The position numbers were made by a program, and so were the translations under genes. Below are positions 1-8,686 of a stretch of 64,000 nt of DNA, one piece after another. The notes under the pieces were generated by a model that was not told the DNA's origin, ran no database searches, and worked only from the letters and a program-made list of their open reading frames with translations. Position 1 is the first letter of the stretch. The number at the start of each line of letters is the position of its first letter. Source of the stretch: Schleiferiaceae bacterium (lineage in GTDB: Bacteria; Bacteroidota; Bacteroidia; Flavobacteriales; Schleiferiaceae); assembly GCA_018402665.1 (NCBI GenBank), contig JAGYIN010000001.1, positions 124,001 to 188,000 on the forward strand, given 5' to 3'.

Positions 1-1502
1 GTATAGATCCACTTGTGGGTCTGTACGGTGCGTTCATGATGGGATTAATCACGTCATTGTTCGGTGGTCGCCCAGGAATGATTTCAGGGGCCACAGGCGC
101 TATGGCCGTGGTTATGGTACATTTAATTCAGCAAGGAAATACGGTGGGTTTAACGCTGGCTGACCCCATTACCAATTTAGGTCTATACTGGCTGTTCATT
201 ACCCTACTTTTTGTGGGTGCAATTCAAATCCTCGCGGGGTTATTTCGACTAGGAAAATTCGTGCGCCTCATCCCCCATCCCGTAATGATGGGATTTGTAA
301 ACGGCCTAGCCATTGTCATTTTCTTGAGCCAATTGGGCTTATTTAAGCGCGTAACGGACGGCGAGGCGGCATGGATTCAAGGCAGCGAACTGTTTACTAT
401 GTTGGGTCTTGTAGGTCTTACCATGGCTATTATGTGGTTACTGCCGAAAGTAACTAAGGTTTTCCCTGCTGCACTTGCGGGCATTATTGTCGTTGCTACC
501 ATCACCATCGGTGCTGGACTGGATGTGAGTACGGTAGGTTCATTTATCCGTGAAGGTGGTGGCGAAGGTCTCAAAGGTGGACTTCCTACATTCCAAATTG
601 AAATTTTTAATCTTTTTGATACGATCAAAGGACATTGGGGAACTGTTTTATCTACAGCATTTTTATTAGCGGCCGTAGGATTGATTGAATCCTTAATGAC
701 GCTGAATTTAGTAGATGATTTGACAGAATCGCGCGGCTCTGGAAATAGAGAGTGTATTGCTCAAGGATCCGCTAATGTAATTAACGGCCTCTTTGGAGGA
801 ATGGGCGGTTGTGCGATGATCGGACAAAGTATTATCAATGTGAATTCTGGCGGCCGTGGCAGACTTTCAGGTATTGTAGCTGCATTGGGACTACTTTCCT
901 TTATTCTCTTTGGCGCTCCTTTGATCGAGCAAATTCCTATTGCGGCATTGGTTGGTGTGATGTTCATGGTGGTGATCGGGACCTTTGCTTGGTCCAGTTT
1001 CCGCATCCTACGAAAAATCCCAGCTGCCGATGCCTTTGTACTTATTGCCGTTAGTGCCATTACTGTTTGGCAAGATTTGGCCATCGCCGTGATCGCTGGT
1101 GTGATCATGAGTGCATTGAAATTTGCTTGGGAGAATGCCATTCGTATTCGTGCACGCAAACGCATTAAGGAAGATGGAACGAAAGTCTACGAAATCTGGG
1201 GTCCACTTTTCTTTGGATCAACGCAGAGCTTTACCGCAAAGTTTGATGTTAAAGAAGATCCTCAAAAAATCGAAATTGATTTTATAGAAAGCCGCGTGAG
1301 TGATCACAGTGGTATCGAGGCTATCGAGCGTATTATTGATAAATACCTTGCGGTAGGAAAAGAAGTGACGCTCACTCACCTGAGTCCCGAGTGTACGGCA
1401 ATTTTAGAAAAAGCCAATCCTAATTTTGCGAAATACATCCAGAGCTCTATTGAGGATCCGCGTTACCATGTAGTGACGGATTTGATGGATGCGGAGGTTT
1501 AA
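1..1502 (+). CDS. SulP family inorganic anion transporter (5'-truncated by window edge)
   Basis: Inner-membrane anion transporter of the SulP/SLC26 family (sulfate, bicarbonate or similar; the substrate cannot be read from sequence). The frame is open to the window edge, with residues I-D-P-L before the GTG that the ORF track calls a start, so the true start lies upstream; by family size roughly 50-80 residues are missing. Many hydrophobic segments follow the SulP core (FGGRPGMISGATGAM near the start). The last ~110 residues form a cytoplasmic STAS domain, starting around the VYEIWGPLFFGS segment. A good rho-independent terminator follows 27 bp after the stop. The family call is secure; specificity is unknown. 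Confidence 0.93.
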   Translation, partial: IDPLVGLYGAFMMGLITSLFGGRPGMISGATGAMAVVMVHLIQQGNTVGLTLADPITNLGLYWLFITLLFVGAIQILAGLFRLGKFVRLIPHPVMMGFVNGLAIVIFLSQLGLFKRVTDGEAAWIQGSELFTMLGLVGLTMAIMWLLPKVTKVFPAALAGIIVVATITIGAGLDVSTVGSFIREGGGEGLKGGLPTFQIEIFNLFDTIKGHWGTVLSTAFLLAAVGLIESLMTLNLVDDLTESRGSGNRECIAQGSANVINGLFGGMGGCAMIGQSIINVNSGGRGRLSGIVAALGLLSFILFGAPLIEQIPIAALVGVMFMVVIGTFAWSSFRILRKIPAADAFVLIAVSAITVWQDLAIAVIAGVIMSALKFAWENAIRIRARKRIKEDGTKVYEIWGPLFFGSTQSFTAKFDVKEDPQKIEIDFIESRVSDHSGIEAIERIIDKYLAVGKEVTLTHLSPECTAILEKANPNFAKYIQSSIEDPRYHVVTDLMDAEV

Positions 1503-1528
1503 AACCCTCTATCGCTTTTAATGAAACG

Positions 1529-1554
1529 GCCACTGACATAATCAGTGGCTTTTT
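1529..1554 (+). terminator. Rho-independent terminator after the SulP gene
   Basis: An 8-bp perfect stem (GCCACTGA/TCAGTGGC) with a 5-nt loop is followed by a run of five T on the plus strand. It sits just after the SulP stop and separates that gene from the repeat block. Confidence 0.8.
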
Positions 1555-1579
1555 CATTTTGAGTACCATACCATTATTG

Positions 1580-2142
1580 TTCAGGATTTTTCTCGCTACG
1601 CTCGAAAGATCCTTTCTGCTCCGAATTCCGAACAAAACAGCCCAAAGCCTGCCGCGCCGAGCATCATTCGCTTTATGCCCCGACCCAACTTCGATGCAAG
1701 CATCGCGTGGTTCCCGGTTCGATTTCAAGGATTTTCTCGCTGCGCTCGAAAGATCCTTTATGCTCCGAATTCCGAACAAAACAGCCCAAAGCCTGCCGCG
1801 CCGAGCGCGGCTGCTTTTTTTATGCCCCGACCCACTTCGATGCAAGCATCGCGTGGTTCCCAGTTCGATTTCAGGATTTTTCTCGCTACGCTCGAAAGAT
1901 CCTTTCTGCTCCGAATTCCGAACAAAACAGCCCAAAGCCTGCCGCGCCGAGCTATCGTATGCTTTATGCCCGACCCACTTCGATGCAAGCATCGCGTGGT
2001 TCCCAGTTCGATTTCAGGATTTTTCTCGCTACGCTCGAAAGATCCTTTCTGCTCCGAATTCCGAACAAAACAGCCCAAAGCCTGGCTGCTTTTTTTTATG
2101 CCCCGACCCACTTCGATGCATGCATCGCGTGGTTCTGGGCAT
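1580..2142. repeat. Four tandem copies of a ~144-bp structured non-coding repeat
   Basis: Four head-to-tail units start at about 1580, 1724, 1870 and 2013 (lengths 144, 146, 143 and about 130). Each opens with TTCAGGATTTTTCTCGCTAC (small changes in copy 2), runs through CCGAATTCCGAACAAAACAG and CAAAGCCTG, then a short variable patch, then GACCCACTTCGATGCAAGC and a CATCGCGTGGTTC block. Each unit has two inverted repeats: GGATTTTTC...GAAAGATCC and CGATGCAAGCATCG (CGATGCATGCATCG in copy 4). Copy 4 ends in a longer nested inverted repeat (ATGCCC...GGGCAT, 2098-2142). Unit lengths are not all multiples of three and ORFs appear in several frames on both strands, so I read it as non-coding. The 1503-2191 gap holds this block and two flanking terminators. 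Function unknown. Confidence 0.9.
1795..1821 (+). terminator. Terminator-like hairpin inside repeat copy 2
   Basis: GCCGCGC-CGA-GCGCGGC followed by TGC and seven T. Only copy 2 forms this full stem, because its variable patch reads GCGGCTGC. Copy 4 keeps a T-run without the stem; copies 1 and 3 have neither. It looks like an intrinsic terminator by structure; there is no plus-strand gene just upstream that needs it. Confidence 0.55.
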
Positions 2143-2174
2143 AAAAAAAGCCTGCAACTTTCGTTGCAGGCTTT
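2143..2174 (-). terminator. Rho-independent terminator downstream of tRNA-Arg
   Basis: Read on the minus strand, AAAGCCTGCAAC-GAAA-GTTGCAGGCTTT is followed by a T-run. It lies about 18 bp past the 3' end of the tRNA gene and ends its transcript before the repeat block. Confidence 0.85.
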
Positions 2175-2191
2175 GAGCTTTTTGCTCTTAG

Positions 2192-2265
2192 TGACCGAGG
2201 AAGGATTCGAACCTTCAACCGCTTGATTCGTAGTCAAGTACTCTATCCAGTTGAGCTACACGGCC
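2192..2265 (-). tRNA. tRNA-Arg (anticodon ACG)
   Basis: The reverse complement folds into a 74-nt cloverleaf: acceptor GGCCGTG/CTCGGTC (a G-U at 2-71 and an apparent U-U mismatch at 6-67), D-arm GCTC/GAGT, anticodon stem CTTGA/TCAAG with loop CTACGAA, a 5-nt variable loop, and T-arm GAAGG-TTCGAAT-CCTTC. The loop places ACG at positions 34-36, which reads CGN arginine codons after A34 is deaminated to inosine. The CCA end is not encoded. The gene has its own terminator and a good -7 box upstream. Confidence 0.93.
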
Positions 2266-2284
2266 ATCGTCCCTTGCGGGGTGG

Positions 2285-2315
2285 CAAATATAGAGCAAAA
2301 AGTTAATTCAAAAAG
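2285..2315 (-). promoter_or_regulatory. Candidate promoter of tRNA-Arg
   Basis: The minus strand carries TATATTTG (2285-2292), a perfect Bacteroidota -7 box (TAnnTTTG), about 20 bp before the tRNA 5' end. A T-rich TTTTTG stretch lies 16-19 nt further upstream in place of a clean -33 TTG. No other signal is visible in the 2266-2372 gap. Confidence 0.5.
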
Positions 2316-2372
2316 GGGTGGTAGGGATTTTTTGAGATAAAATCAACTGTGAAAGGAGGAGCAGGTCGCGAG

Positions 2373-2642
2373 CTACTGAACCTCAACGGTTAAGCCTACA
2401 TCTCCCATCAACTCTGCTTTGACCTTGAGGTCGTCTAAGTCACCGGTTAAGACCTGACATTTACCCTTGTAGTGCGTGATCCAGGCACATTGCTCTGCTT
2501 GCTCTTCCGTGTGATCACACACAGTACACAATACTTCTATGACAAAGTCAAAGGTATTCTCGTGGTCATTAAACAATACCAGGTTGTACTCTCGCTGGGC
2601 GACAGTAGCTGTTGATTGTTGGTATTCTTCTTGATAACTCAT
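2373..2642 (-). CDS. clpS: ATP-dependent Clp protease adaptor ClpS
   Basis: ClpS binds proteins with N-degron residues and hands them to ClpAP/ClpCP for degradation in the cytoplasm. The core YNLVLFNDHENTFDFVIEVL matches the ClpS substrate-binding N-D motif and first helix, and CDHTEEQAEQCAWITHYKGKC the second half with the conserved H-x-x-G. I take the ATG at 2642 (MSYQEEY, 89 aa, usual length for the phylum), not the track's 2684 start, because it avoids overlap with the upstream gene's stop at 2668. It is the last gene of a minus-strand run that includes prmA, tpiA and the large secreted protein. Confidence 0.93.
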   Translation of the reverse strand: MSYQEEYQQSTATVAQREYNLVLFNDHENTFDFVIEVLCTVCDHTEEQAEQCAWITHYKGKCQVLTGDLDDLKVKAELMGDVGLTVEVQ

Positions 2643-2667
2643 GCCGTAAAGATAAGGGTAAGGCGGG

Positions 2668-5600
2668 TTATTCTTCAATGCCAAATCTGCGTTTTAATAA
2701 CATGATTTTTCCTTTTCCGGCAAGATTGTAGGTGAATGCTGGAGCATCCCCTTTGGCCTTGACGCTCCGGTCCTTAGCATCTTTTTCTAGGATACCTTGA
2801 TTGAAAGCTTCATCACTACTGCGAATACTCATGACAATCCCCTTGAACGAAAGGTAGAGGTAGTCGGTACCGTTGTCCAGATAGAGAATGATTTCACCGC
2901 CACGTCGACGTTCCTTGACTTCAATAAGACACGAGACTTCTGCGAAGACAGGCTGATCGTAGATGTTTTGAATGGTCGCTGTGCCCTCGCTAATAAAGCT
3001 TTTGTAGCGCCCACTATAGGTTAGGTTCACTTTACTGAGCACTAAAGTTTTGCGCAAGAATCGAGGGAATTTTCCTTCGTCTTCATGCAATCCTATATTT
3101 TCCAGGAACTCGCCACCGTCTTTTTGACCAAGCAATGCATAGATGCCGTCGATGTATGCGGTTTCATCAGCTCGAGCAGAACCGGAGCCATCATAGAAGA
3201 GTTGTGCTACTGCCTCCCACGCTTTTTCATCAAGGGGTGCGTCTAAAGTCATTACCCCATCAATACTGACTTCGTCTTCGACAAGATCATGGCGCACCGC
3301 ACCTGCTAAAGCTGTCGTCACGGCGCCTGTGTTGTCCAATACTTTAAGCGGACCTGTACCGTATAAATCACAATCGTAGTTATGGAAAATCAAATACGGA
3401 TCTGGAAGTGTGAAATCTTTGAGCTTTTCGTAGGTCGTTACCACATAGCCCTGCTCCTGTCTATCGTAATAGAGAATTCCATCTGCAGAAAGCACTTCAA
3501 TATCTGCGCGGTCCGCATATTTTGATAAGAAGTTGGAGTGACCGCCTAAGCTGTCTTGAGAGATGTAGACGCCATTGAAGGTATTGTCGTTCAGCTTATT
3601 GGGATCGTTGTACGGAAGTTCAATGACGATGTCCTTCGGATCAATGAAGCTTGCGATGTCGAACCAAGTGGTTTGAAGGTTATGGCAGTCGTGTTGAATG
3701 AGGATGGAGCCCATGAAGAACATCGGTAATTGGTCCGCATGAAGTTCCACTTTACCGCGGTAAGCAAAATATGGGCTAATGTAAAAATTATCGGTCTCGT
3801 CAATGATCGCGCGACCTAAAGTTACACCCGCAGTATCTGGCGCAATGCTTTCAAATGCGATGGGCCAAATACTTTCCTCTTCATCAATGTAGTCGTACAT
3901 GCCATGCGCAGTGTAGCGGTACTTACCACGAATACGCGCGGTTGTTTCATAGAAATTATGAAGCTTTGTGAATCGGTCCGCTAAAATTTTAGAATGCTCA
4001 AGCGGGTCCATTTCTGCGTTAATACGGATCACGACATAACCGCTATCAGGATAAATAGAAGCATCCGCAACATCTATTTGAGGGACATCAAAAGCCTCTA
4101 GGATGCTCGGAGCAAGTGCAAAGCGGGCGTAAGCAGCTGTAAAATCTAAACTGTCTTGACGAGGATGGGTACTAACGAGGTAGGCTTGATTATCTTGCGT
4201 ATGCTTGATATCAACTGTCGCTTTAGCCATATCCCACTCCGCATGATCCATGTAGGCCATGTATTGATTCGCGGGGAATTCTAGCGTACTATAAGGGTCC
4301 AATTTATTGAAGACGCCCTCCTTCTTATCAAAATCTACGTCAGCTGACGAGGCTAACATTTGAAAGGCCCATTGCTCGTCGTCGCTATTTGTTTTCACCC
4401 TAAAATCTTGATCCGCTGAAACAAACGAACGACGGAAAAACTGGTAACCCTCCACTTCACTGTTGTGTTTGGCTGTGCTGTAGCGCAATTCGCCTGTACC
4501 GAACATTCCGCGACCACCATAGGTTAACGAACCTTCACCTGCAACTTCCGGAGCACCATAGAGTGCAAAAGGCGTTTCAAGAGTTTCAGCCCGGATGTAA
4601 TCTTCATAGGGCATCCAAACGAAGGGATTGCTCGTGCCAGAGGCATACGGATACCCGAGACCCAGGGTGCTTTCTTCAACGGCAAAGGTGCTTGCACGCC
4701 CACTCGCTTGAAGTGGGAAGAATAAGATATCGGGACAAACCGTATGGCTTTGTAAGTAATCCAATGCACCTTCTGCATGTAATCCTTGATTGGACAAGGC
4801 TAATGAACCGTTGTAGGTTCCGGAGCCCTTATAGGCTGGTGTTGGCGGCATCTGAGTTGAAAACCCTAAACTGTAATCCGGCATGACGGAGAGCGGCTGA
4901 GGAAACACAGGAAAGATATCCCCACTGTGAAAGGTGGCATCAAACAAAATACCGTCAGTGGTCGTATTATCAAGTGAATCAATGGTAAACGGCTCTAATG
5001 CCATGTAGAAATTAGAACGCTCGTAAACGCCGTCGTGAATGCGCGGATGATCGTAGTAGACAAAAGAGTTGTTGAGCGCTTGGAAAATAGGGTATTCAGG
5101 ATGGTAATCCTTAGAACTCTTGTTATCCGGCTCATCGATAAGGAGCTGTCCTTGCAAATCCTGGAGAACCGTCTGAACATTAACCAAAGCTGCACGCTCA
5201 CCAGGCTTAGGATTGAACTCCTTCACTTTAAAGCGCATGGAATCGATCTGCGGCATGTCTATTTTAAAGTAGTCGTAGTCGAATGAATAGCCTTGCCCCC
5301 AATAACTGAAAAGCCCGGCATTGATCCGTCCATCAAAATCGAAATCCATACCCTCGTTCACTGTGATGCGACCGCCGCGAGGGTAGAGATTTACCTCTTG
5401 AGAATCGCTTACTGCAATACTTGAAATGCCAGCGATATCCATTTGATAGTTTAATAAGCTGACCTGCGCATTGTTGCCATTGGGAATGCGAGAAACGAAT
5501 TGGATAACATCGTAATCCCGCTTGCCTTCCCAATTCAATAAATATTCAAACAACCGGTCCGTCAAACTAATGGTCTGTGCATCCACATCAAAAGTCACAA

Positions 5601-7056
5601 ACCCCTGTATGGCCATGTGGTAAAGGAAAAATTCGCCTTCTTCCGGTGCCATACGAAGCGCATAGGTCAATTCCTGCAAAGGCACATCCTCATACCCATA
5701 ACCGTACGCAGCGTCACGCAATTCGCGCAATGGATGGTTTTCCTGAAGCCCCGCAATTTCCTCCATTCGCTGGACCCTGAAATACTGTTTGCTTTCAAAG
5801 ACTGCCGCTTGTTCGGAACCGAGATTAAGGTTCTTAAAGCTAATAACAGGCGTTCCTTGATTCCAAATCAATTGGTCCACACTCATGTCTAAGGCGTGGT
5901 AGGAATCCGTAAAAGATGCCAATCCCAGACCCGTTTCAAAGCGAATGACGCGCACCTGTCCCAAACGGGGATCGTAACGCAATTCGCAATAGGGATGATA
6001 AATACTATCTGTACCTAAATGGGCAATAACTTCTGCACGTTTTGAACTGAGTAAGCTGTCTTTAAATAGAAAGCTCCTTCCTTTCAGTGTAAGTATGGTG
6101 TCCGATTTATAAGTGAATTTCAATGCGGCCAATGCACTATCTGAAGCTGTTCCATAAAATTGGGCACCAGCAACCCCTAATCCACCCTTAAAATGCACTT
6201 CCGGATAGAGATTTTCTAGAATATAGTCGTTGCGGTACGTAGTGAATTTCGGGAAACGTGCATCCTTTAGGTTTACCGATGAAACGCGCTCTTCCAGCAT
6301 ACCTTGTAGCGGCTCGTCGTAGAATTCATAGGCATACAGTGTAACGCTATCGGCTTTAAAATACGTCTGATTCGCTTCAAGTGTCCACTCCCCCAATTCC
6401 GCATACAATTCCTTTTCGAGCTGACCCTCACGGGACCAGATGATGGTTCCACCCTGCGCTTTGAGTACGCCTTCTTGAGGGTAAAAAACACCATTAACTC
6501 CTACAACCATGGTGCTATCCCCTCCATTGAGCCCCACTATATCCACCATTTCCATGGTAAATTGCGGCACCCCCTCAACAAAATTTAAGGACCACAGACT
6601 AGCCGGCGCCTTCCAAACCAATGCTCCAGGTTCAGAGAATTCATGTTTTACAAGATTGCGGTAGAACTGATTTTGGTAGGTGCGGATCCTGCTCGAAGGA
6701 TTCTTTTTCGAAAACCCATAAAAATGCTCGAGGAGTGCTCCAAAACGATCGAATTCCTCGTTTTCTGCCACATAAATGAGGGAACGTAGGAGTGGCTCCC
6801 ACGTTTGCGCATCGTCTAGTCGTTTGCGTAACAGTTGGTTCGCATAGTCTAGCCAAAGGTCTTCTTGTTCGAAGTCTACCGCAGCCAAAAAATTAGGCAC
6901 CAAAGAGTCTTTGAAAACACCGTCCATTTCTTTAGGAACAGAAATGAGCTTTTCAAACTCCTCAGCGAACGCATCTAAGGAAGAAAAACGGGTCACTTTT
7001 TGTGCCTGAAGCCCAAAAGAAACAATCAATGCAAGAAGCAACCCAAATTTTTTCAT
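2668..7056 (-). CDS. Large secreted protein of unknown function (1462 aa)
   Basis: I do not recognise this protein. It begins with a clear Sec signal peptide (MKKFGLLLALIVSFGLQAQ, likely cleaved after QA-Q). The rest has no transmembrane stretch and reads as beta-rich, with many short alternating segments and repeated patterns of aromatic-Gly-Thr strands (e.g. LTLKGRSFLFKD, YKGSGTYNGSLALS). No catalytic motif, lipobox or T9SS tail is evident; the end RRFGIEE is not a sorting domain. It lies between prmA (3-bp gap) and clpS (25-bp gap), so it is probably co-transcribed with them. A periplasmic or outer-membrane structural role is possible but is only inference. Confidence 0.85.
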   Translation of the reverse strand: MKKFGLLLALIVSFGLQAQKVTRFSSLDAFAEEFEKLISVPKEMDGVFKDSLVPNFLAAVDFEQEDLWLDYANQLLRKRLDDAQTWEPLLRSLIYVAENEEFDRFGALLEHFYGFSKKNPSSRIRTYQNQFYRNLVKHEFSEPGALVWKAPASLWSLNFVEGVPQFTMEMVDIVGLNGGDSTMVVGVNGVFYPQEGVLKAQGGTIIWSREGQLEKELYAELGEWTLEANQTYFKADSVTLYAYEFYDEPLQGMLEERVSSVNLKDARFPKFTTYRNDYILENLYPEVHFKGGLGVAGAQFYGTASDSALAALKFTYKSDTILTLKGRSFLFKDSLLSSKRAEVIAHLGTDSIYHPYCELRYDPRLGQVRVIRFETGLGLASFTDSYHALDMSVDQLIWNQGTPVISFKNLNLGSEQAAVFESKQYFRVQRMEEIAGLQENHPLRELRDAAYGYGYEDVPLQELTYALRMAPEEGEFFLYHMAIQGFVTFDVDAQTISLTDRLFEYLLNWEGKRDYDVIQFVSRIPNGNNAQVSLLNYQMDIAGISSIAVSDSQEVNLYPRGGRITVNEGMDFDFDGRINAGLFSYWGQGYSFDYDYFKIDMPQIDSMRFKVKEFNPKPGERAALVNVQTVLQDLQGQLLIDEPDNKSSKDYHPEYPIFQALNNSFVYYDHPRIHDGVYERSNFYMALEPFTIDSLDNTTTDGILFDATFHSGDIFPVFPQPLSVMPDYSLGFSTQMPPTPAYKGSGTYNGSLALSNQGLHAEGALDYLQSHTVCPDILFFPLQASGRASTFAVEESTLGLGYPYASGTSNPFVWMPYEDYIRAETLETPFALYGAPEVAGEGSLTYGGRGMFGTGELRYSTAKHNSEVEGYQFFRRSFVSADQDFRVKTNSDDEQWAFQMLASSADVDFDKKEGVFNKLDPYSTLEFPANQYMAYMDHAEWDMAKATVDIKHTQDNQAYLVSTHPRQDSLDFTAAYARFALAPSILEAFDVPQIDVADASIYPDSGYVVIRINAEMDPLEHSKILADRFTKLHNFYETTARIRGKYRYTAHGMYDYIDEEESIWPIAFESIAPDTAGVTLGRAIIDETDNFYISPYFAYRGKVELHADQLPMFFMGSILIQHDCHNLQTTWFDIASFIDPKDIVIELPYNDPNKLNDNTFNGVYISQDSLGGHSNFLSKYADRADIEVLSADGILYYDRQEQGYVVTTYEKLKDFTLPDPYLIFHNYDCDLYGTGPLKVLDNTGAVTTALAGAVRHDLVEDEVSIDGVMTLDAPLDEKAWEAVAQLFYDGSGSARADETAYIDGIYALLGQKDGGEFLENIGLHEDEGKFPRFLRKTLVLSKVNLTYSGRYKSFISEGTATIQNIYDQPVFAEVSCLIEVKERRRGGEIILYLDNGTDYLYLSFKGIVMSIRSSDEAFNQGILEKDAKDRSVKAKGDAPAFTYNLAGKGKIMLLKRRFGIEE

Positions 7057-7059
7057 GCG

Positions 7060-7893
7060 CTATTTCACCATTTTAATACTGCGCCACTGCTCTCGTGCTT
7101 TAATGCCCTGAAAAGTGAGCCCTAAAGCCTCCGCCGCAGCGCGCAGGGTAGATACATTCTCTTCATAAAAGCCGCTAAAGAAAATGCATCCTCCTTTACG
7201 CAATGCGTTCACATAATGAGAAACATCCGCCAAAAGCACATTTAAGTTAATGTTTGCAAGGATGAGGTCGTAGGTGCCCTCTAAAACTTCTGAACCGCCT
7301 AGGGCCGCCGACATAGGAACGCCATTGCGCTCTGCATTCTCTAAAGTATTTTCAATGCACCAGGTATCTACATCAATCCCATGGACCGATTTTGCGCCAC
7401 GCATTCCAGCTAAAATGCCGAGAATACCAGTACCACAACCCATATCAAGCACATCCGCTTCATCAGAAGGTGTCTCCAACAACCATTGGATCATCATGTG
7501 CGTCGTCTGGTGATGCCCCGTCCCGAAAGACATTTTCGGCTCAATCAACATCGGGTATTCAAAACCCTCGCGCTCCGGATGAAAAGGAGCCCTGATGTAG
7601 ACCCGCCCGTCAACTTCAATAGGATCAAAATTAGTCTCCCATTCTGAATTCCAATTGACCTGTTCAATCTCTTGTTCTTCGACAGAAACGGTAACACCTT
7701 CCCACTGCAACTGTTCCAAGGCAGCAGAAGCAACATAATCATCTTTTATAATGTATGCAGCGAAGCCTGTTTCCGTCTCAGAGAAGCTCTCAAATCCAAC
7801 CGCTCCGAGCTGGGCGATGAATAAATCGCGAAAAGGTTCTAATGGAGAAACGGCAACTGCTAACTCAATATAAATGGGCGTATCCGATTTCAT
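7060..7893 (-). CDS. prmA: Ribosomal protein L11 methyltransferase PrmA
   Basis: SAM-dependent enzyme that trimethylates ribosomal protein L11 in the cytoplasm. The PrmA signature MSFGTGHHQTTHMM is followed by the SAM-binding motif VLDMGCGTGILGI and the L-A-N-I-N catalytic-loop motif (DLILANINLNVL). The N-terminal ~110 residues match the L11-recognition domain in position. At 277 aa it has the compact Bacteroidota length. Its ATG overlaps the tpiA stop (shared base 7893), so the two are translationally linked. Confidence 0.95.
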   Translation of the reverse strand: MKSDTPIYIELAVAVSPLEPFRDLFIAQLGAVGFESFSETETGFAAYIIKDDYVASAALEQLQWEGVTVSVEEQEIEQVNWNSEWETNFDPIEVDGRVYIRAPFHPEREGFEYPMLIEPKMSFGTGHHQTTHMMIQWLLETPSDEADVLDMGCGTGILGILAGMRGAKSVHGIDVDTWCIENTLENAERNGVPMSAALGGSEVLEGTYDLILANINLNVLLADVSHYVNALRKGGCIFFSGFYEENVSTLRAAAEALGLTFQGIKAREQWRSIKMVK

Positions 7894-8663
7894 TACGCCT
7901 TCGTTCTTGCTTCGATGATGGCCGAGAAATCCGCAGCATTAAGTGATGCACCGCCAATCAAACCACCGTCAATATCCGCTTTAGCGAACAATTCAGCAGC
8001 ATTTCCTGGCTTACATGATCCACCGTACAAGATGCTTACATCCTGCGCAGTTTCCGAATCAAATCGCTGCGTTAACCAAGCACGAATTCCCGCGTGTACT
8101 TCTTGTGCCTGCTCTGGCGAAGCGGTTTCACCTGTTCCAATAGCCCAAACCGGCTCGTAGGCCAGAATAATATTGTCCATATCGTCAGCAATAAACCCTG
8201 CAAGTCCTTCTTCACATTGCTTCAAAATGACATCCATATAAGCGCCACTTTTACGCTCCTCCAAGGTTTCACCAATACAGTAAATGGCTGCCAGTTCATT
8301 ATTCAAAGCTTGCGATATCTTCTCTTTACACGCTTCGTTCGTTTCACCGAAATATTCACGTCGCTCACTGTGCCCTATTATGATCGCATCGATATCCAGC
8401 GAGGCGAGCATTGCAGCACTCCATTCGCCGGTGTATGCACCGGACTCTTTGTGGTGACAATTCTGAGCAGCAACTGCGATAAATGGATTATCTACCAAAG
8501 ACTCTACAACATCTGATAAATACAAAGCCGGCGGCGTAATAATCACTCCCGTCTCACCCACTACTTCGTCCGTAAGACTTTCTTTTAGGGCATCAACTAA
8601 AGCCATGGCTTCAGTGTACGTGGTATTCATTTTCCAGTTTCCAGCTACAATTCTTCTTCTCAT
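7893..8663 (-). CDS. tpiA: Triosephosphate isomerase
   Basis: Interconverts dihydroxyacetone phosphate and glyceraldehyde 3-phosphate in glycolysis and gluconeogenesis. The TIM-barrel landmarks are all present: GNWKMN with the active-site Asn/Lys, IIGHSERR with the electrophilic His, AYEPVWAIGTG with the catalytic Glu and flexible loop 6, and ILYGGSCKPGNA at the phosphate site. The length, 256 aa, is standard. It sits 23 bp downstream of the permease gene and overlaps prmA by one base, within the same minus-strand operon. Confidence 0.98.
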   Translation of the reverse strand: MRRRIVAGNWKMNTTYTEAMALVDALKESLTDEVVGETGVIITPPALYLSDVVESLVDNPFIAVAAQNCHHKESGAYTGEWSAAMLASLDIDAIIIGHSERREYFGETNEACKEKISQALNNELAAIYCIGETLEERKSGAYMDVILKQCEEGLAGFIADDMDNIILAYEPVWAIGTGETASPEQAQEVHAGIRAWLTQRFDSETAQDVSILYGGSCKPGNAAELFAKADIDGGLIGGASLNAADFSAIIEARTKA

Positions 8664-8686
8664 GTTAGTTTACTATTGATGTGTTT

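Noticed and set aside
809-1054. Short plus-strand ORF inside the SulP gene
   Set aside because: It is an out-of-frame shadow with no family resemblance.
1580-2142. CRISPR array
   Set aside because: Units are ~144 bp, directly abutted and lack short repeats separated by unique spacers; no cas genes are near.
1447-2237. Overlapping ORFs of 145-205 aa on both strands across the repeat block
   Set aside because: They are shadows of the tandem repeats; frames differ between units, unit lengths are not all multiples of three, and no start or family signal supports translation.
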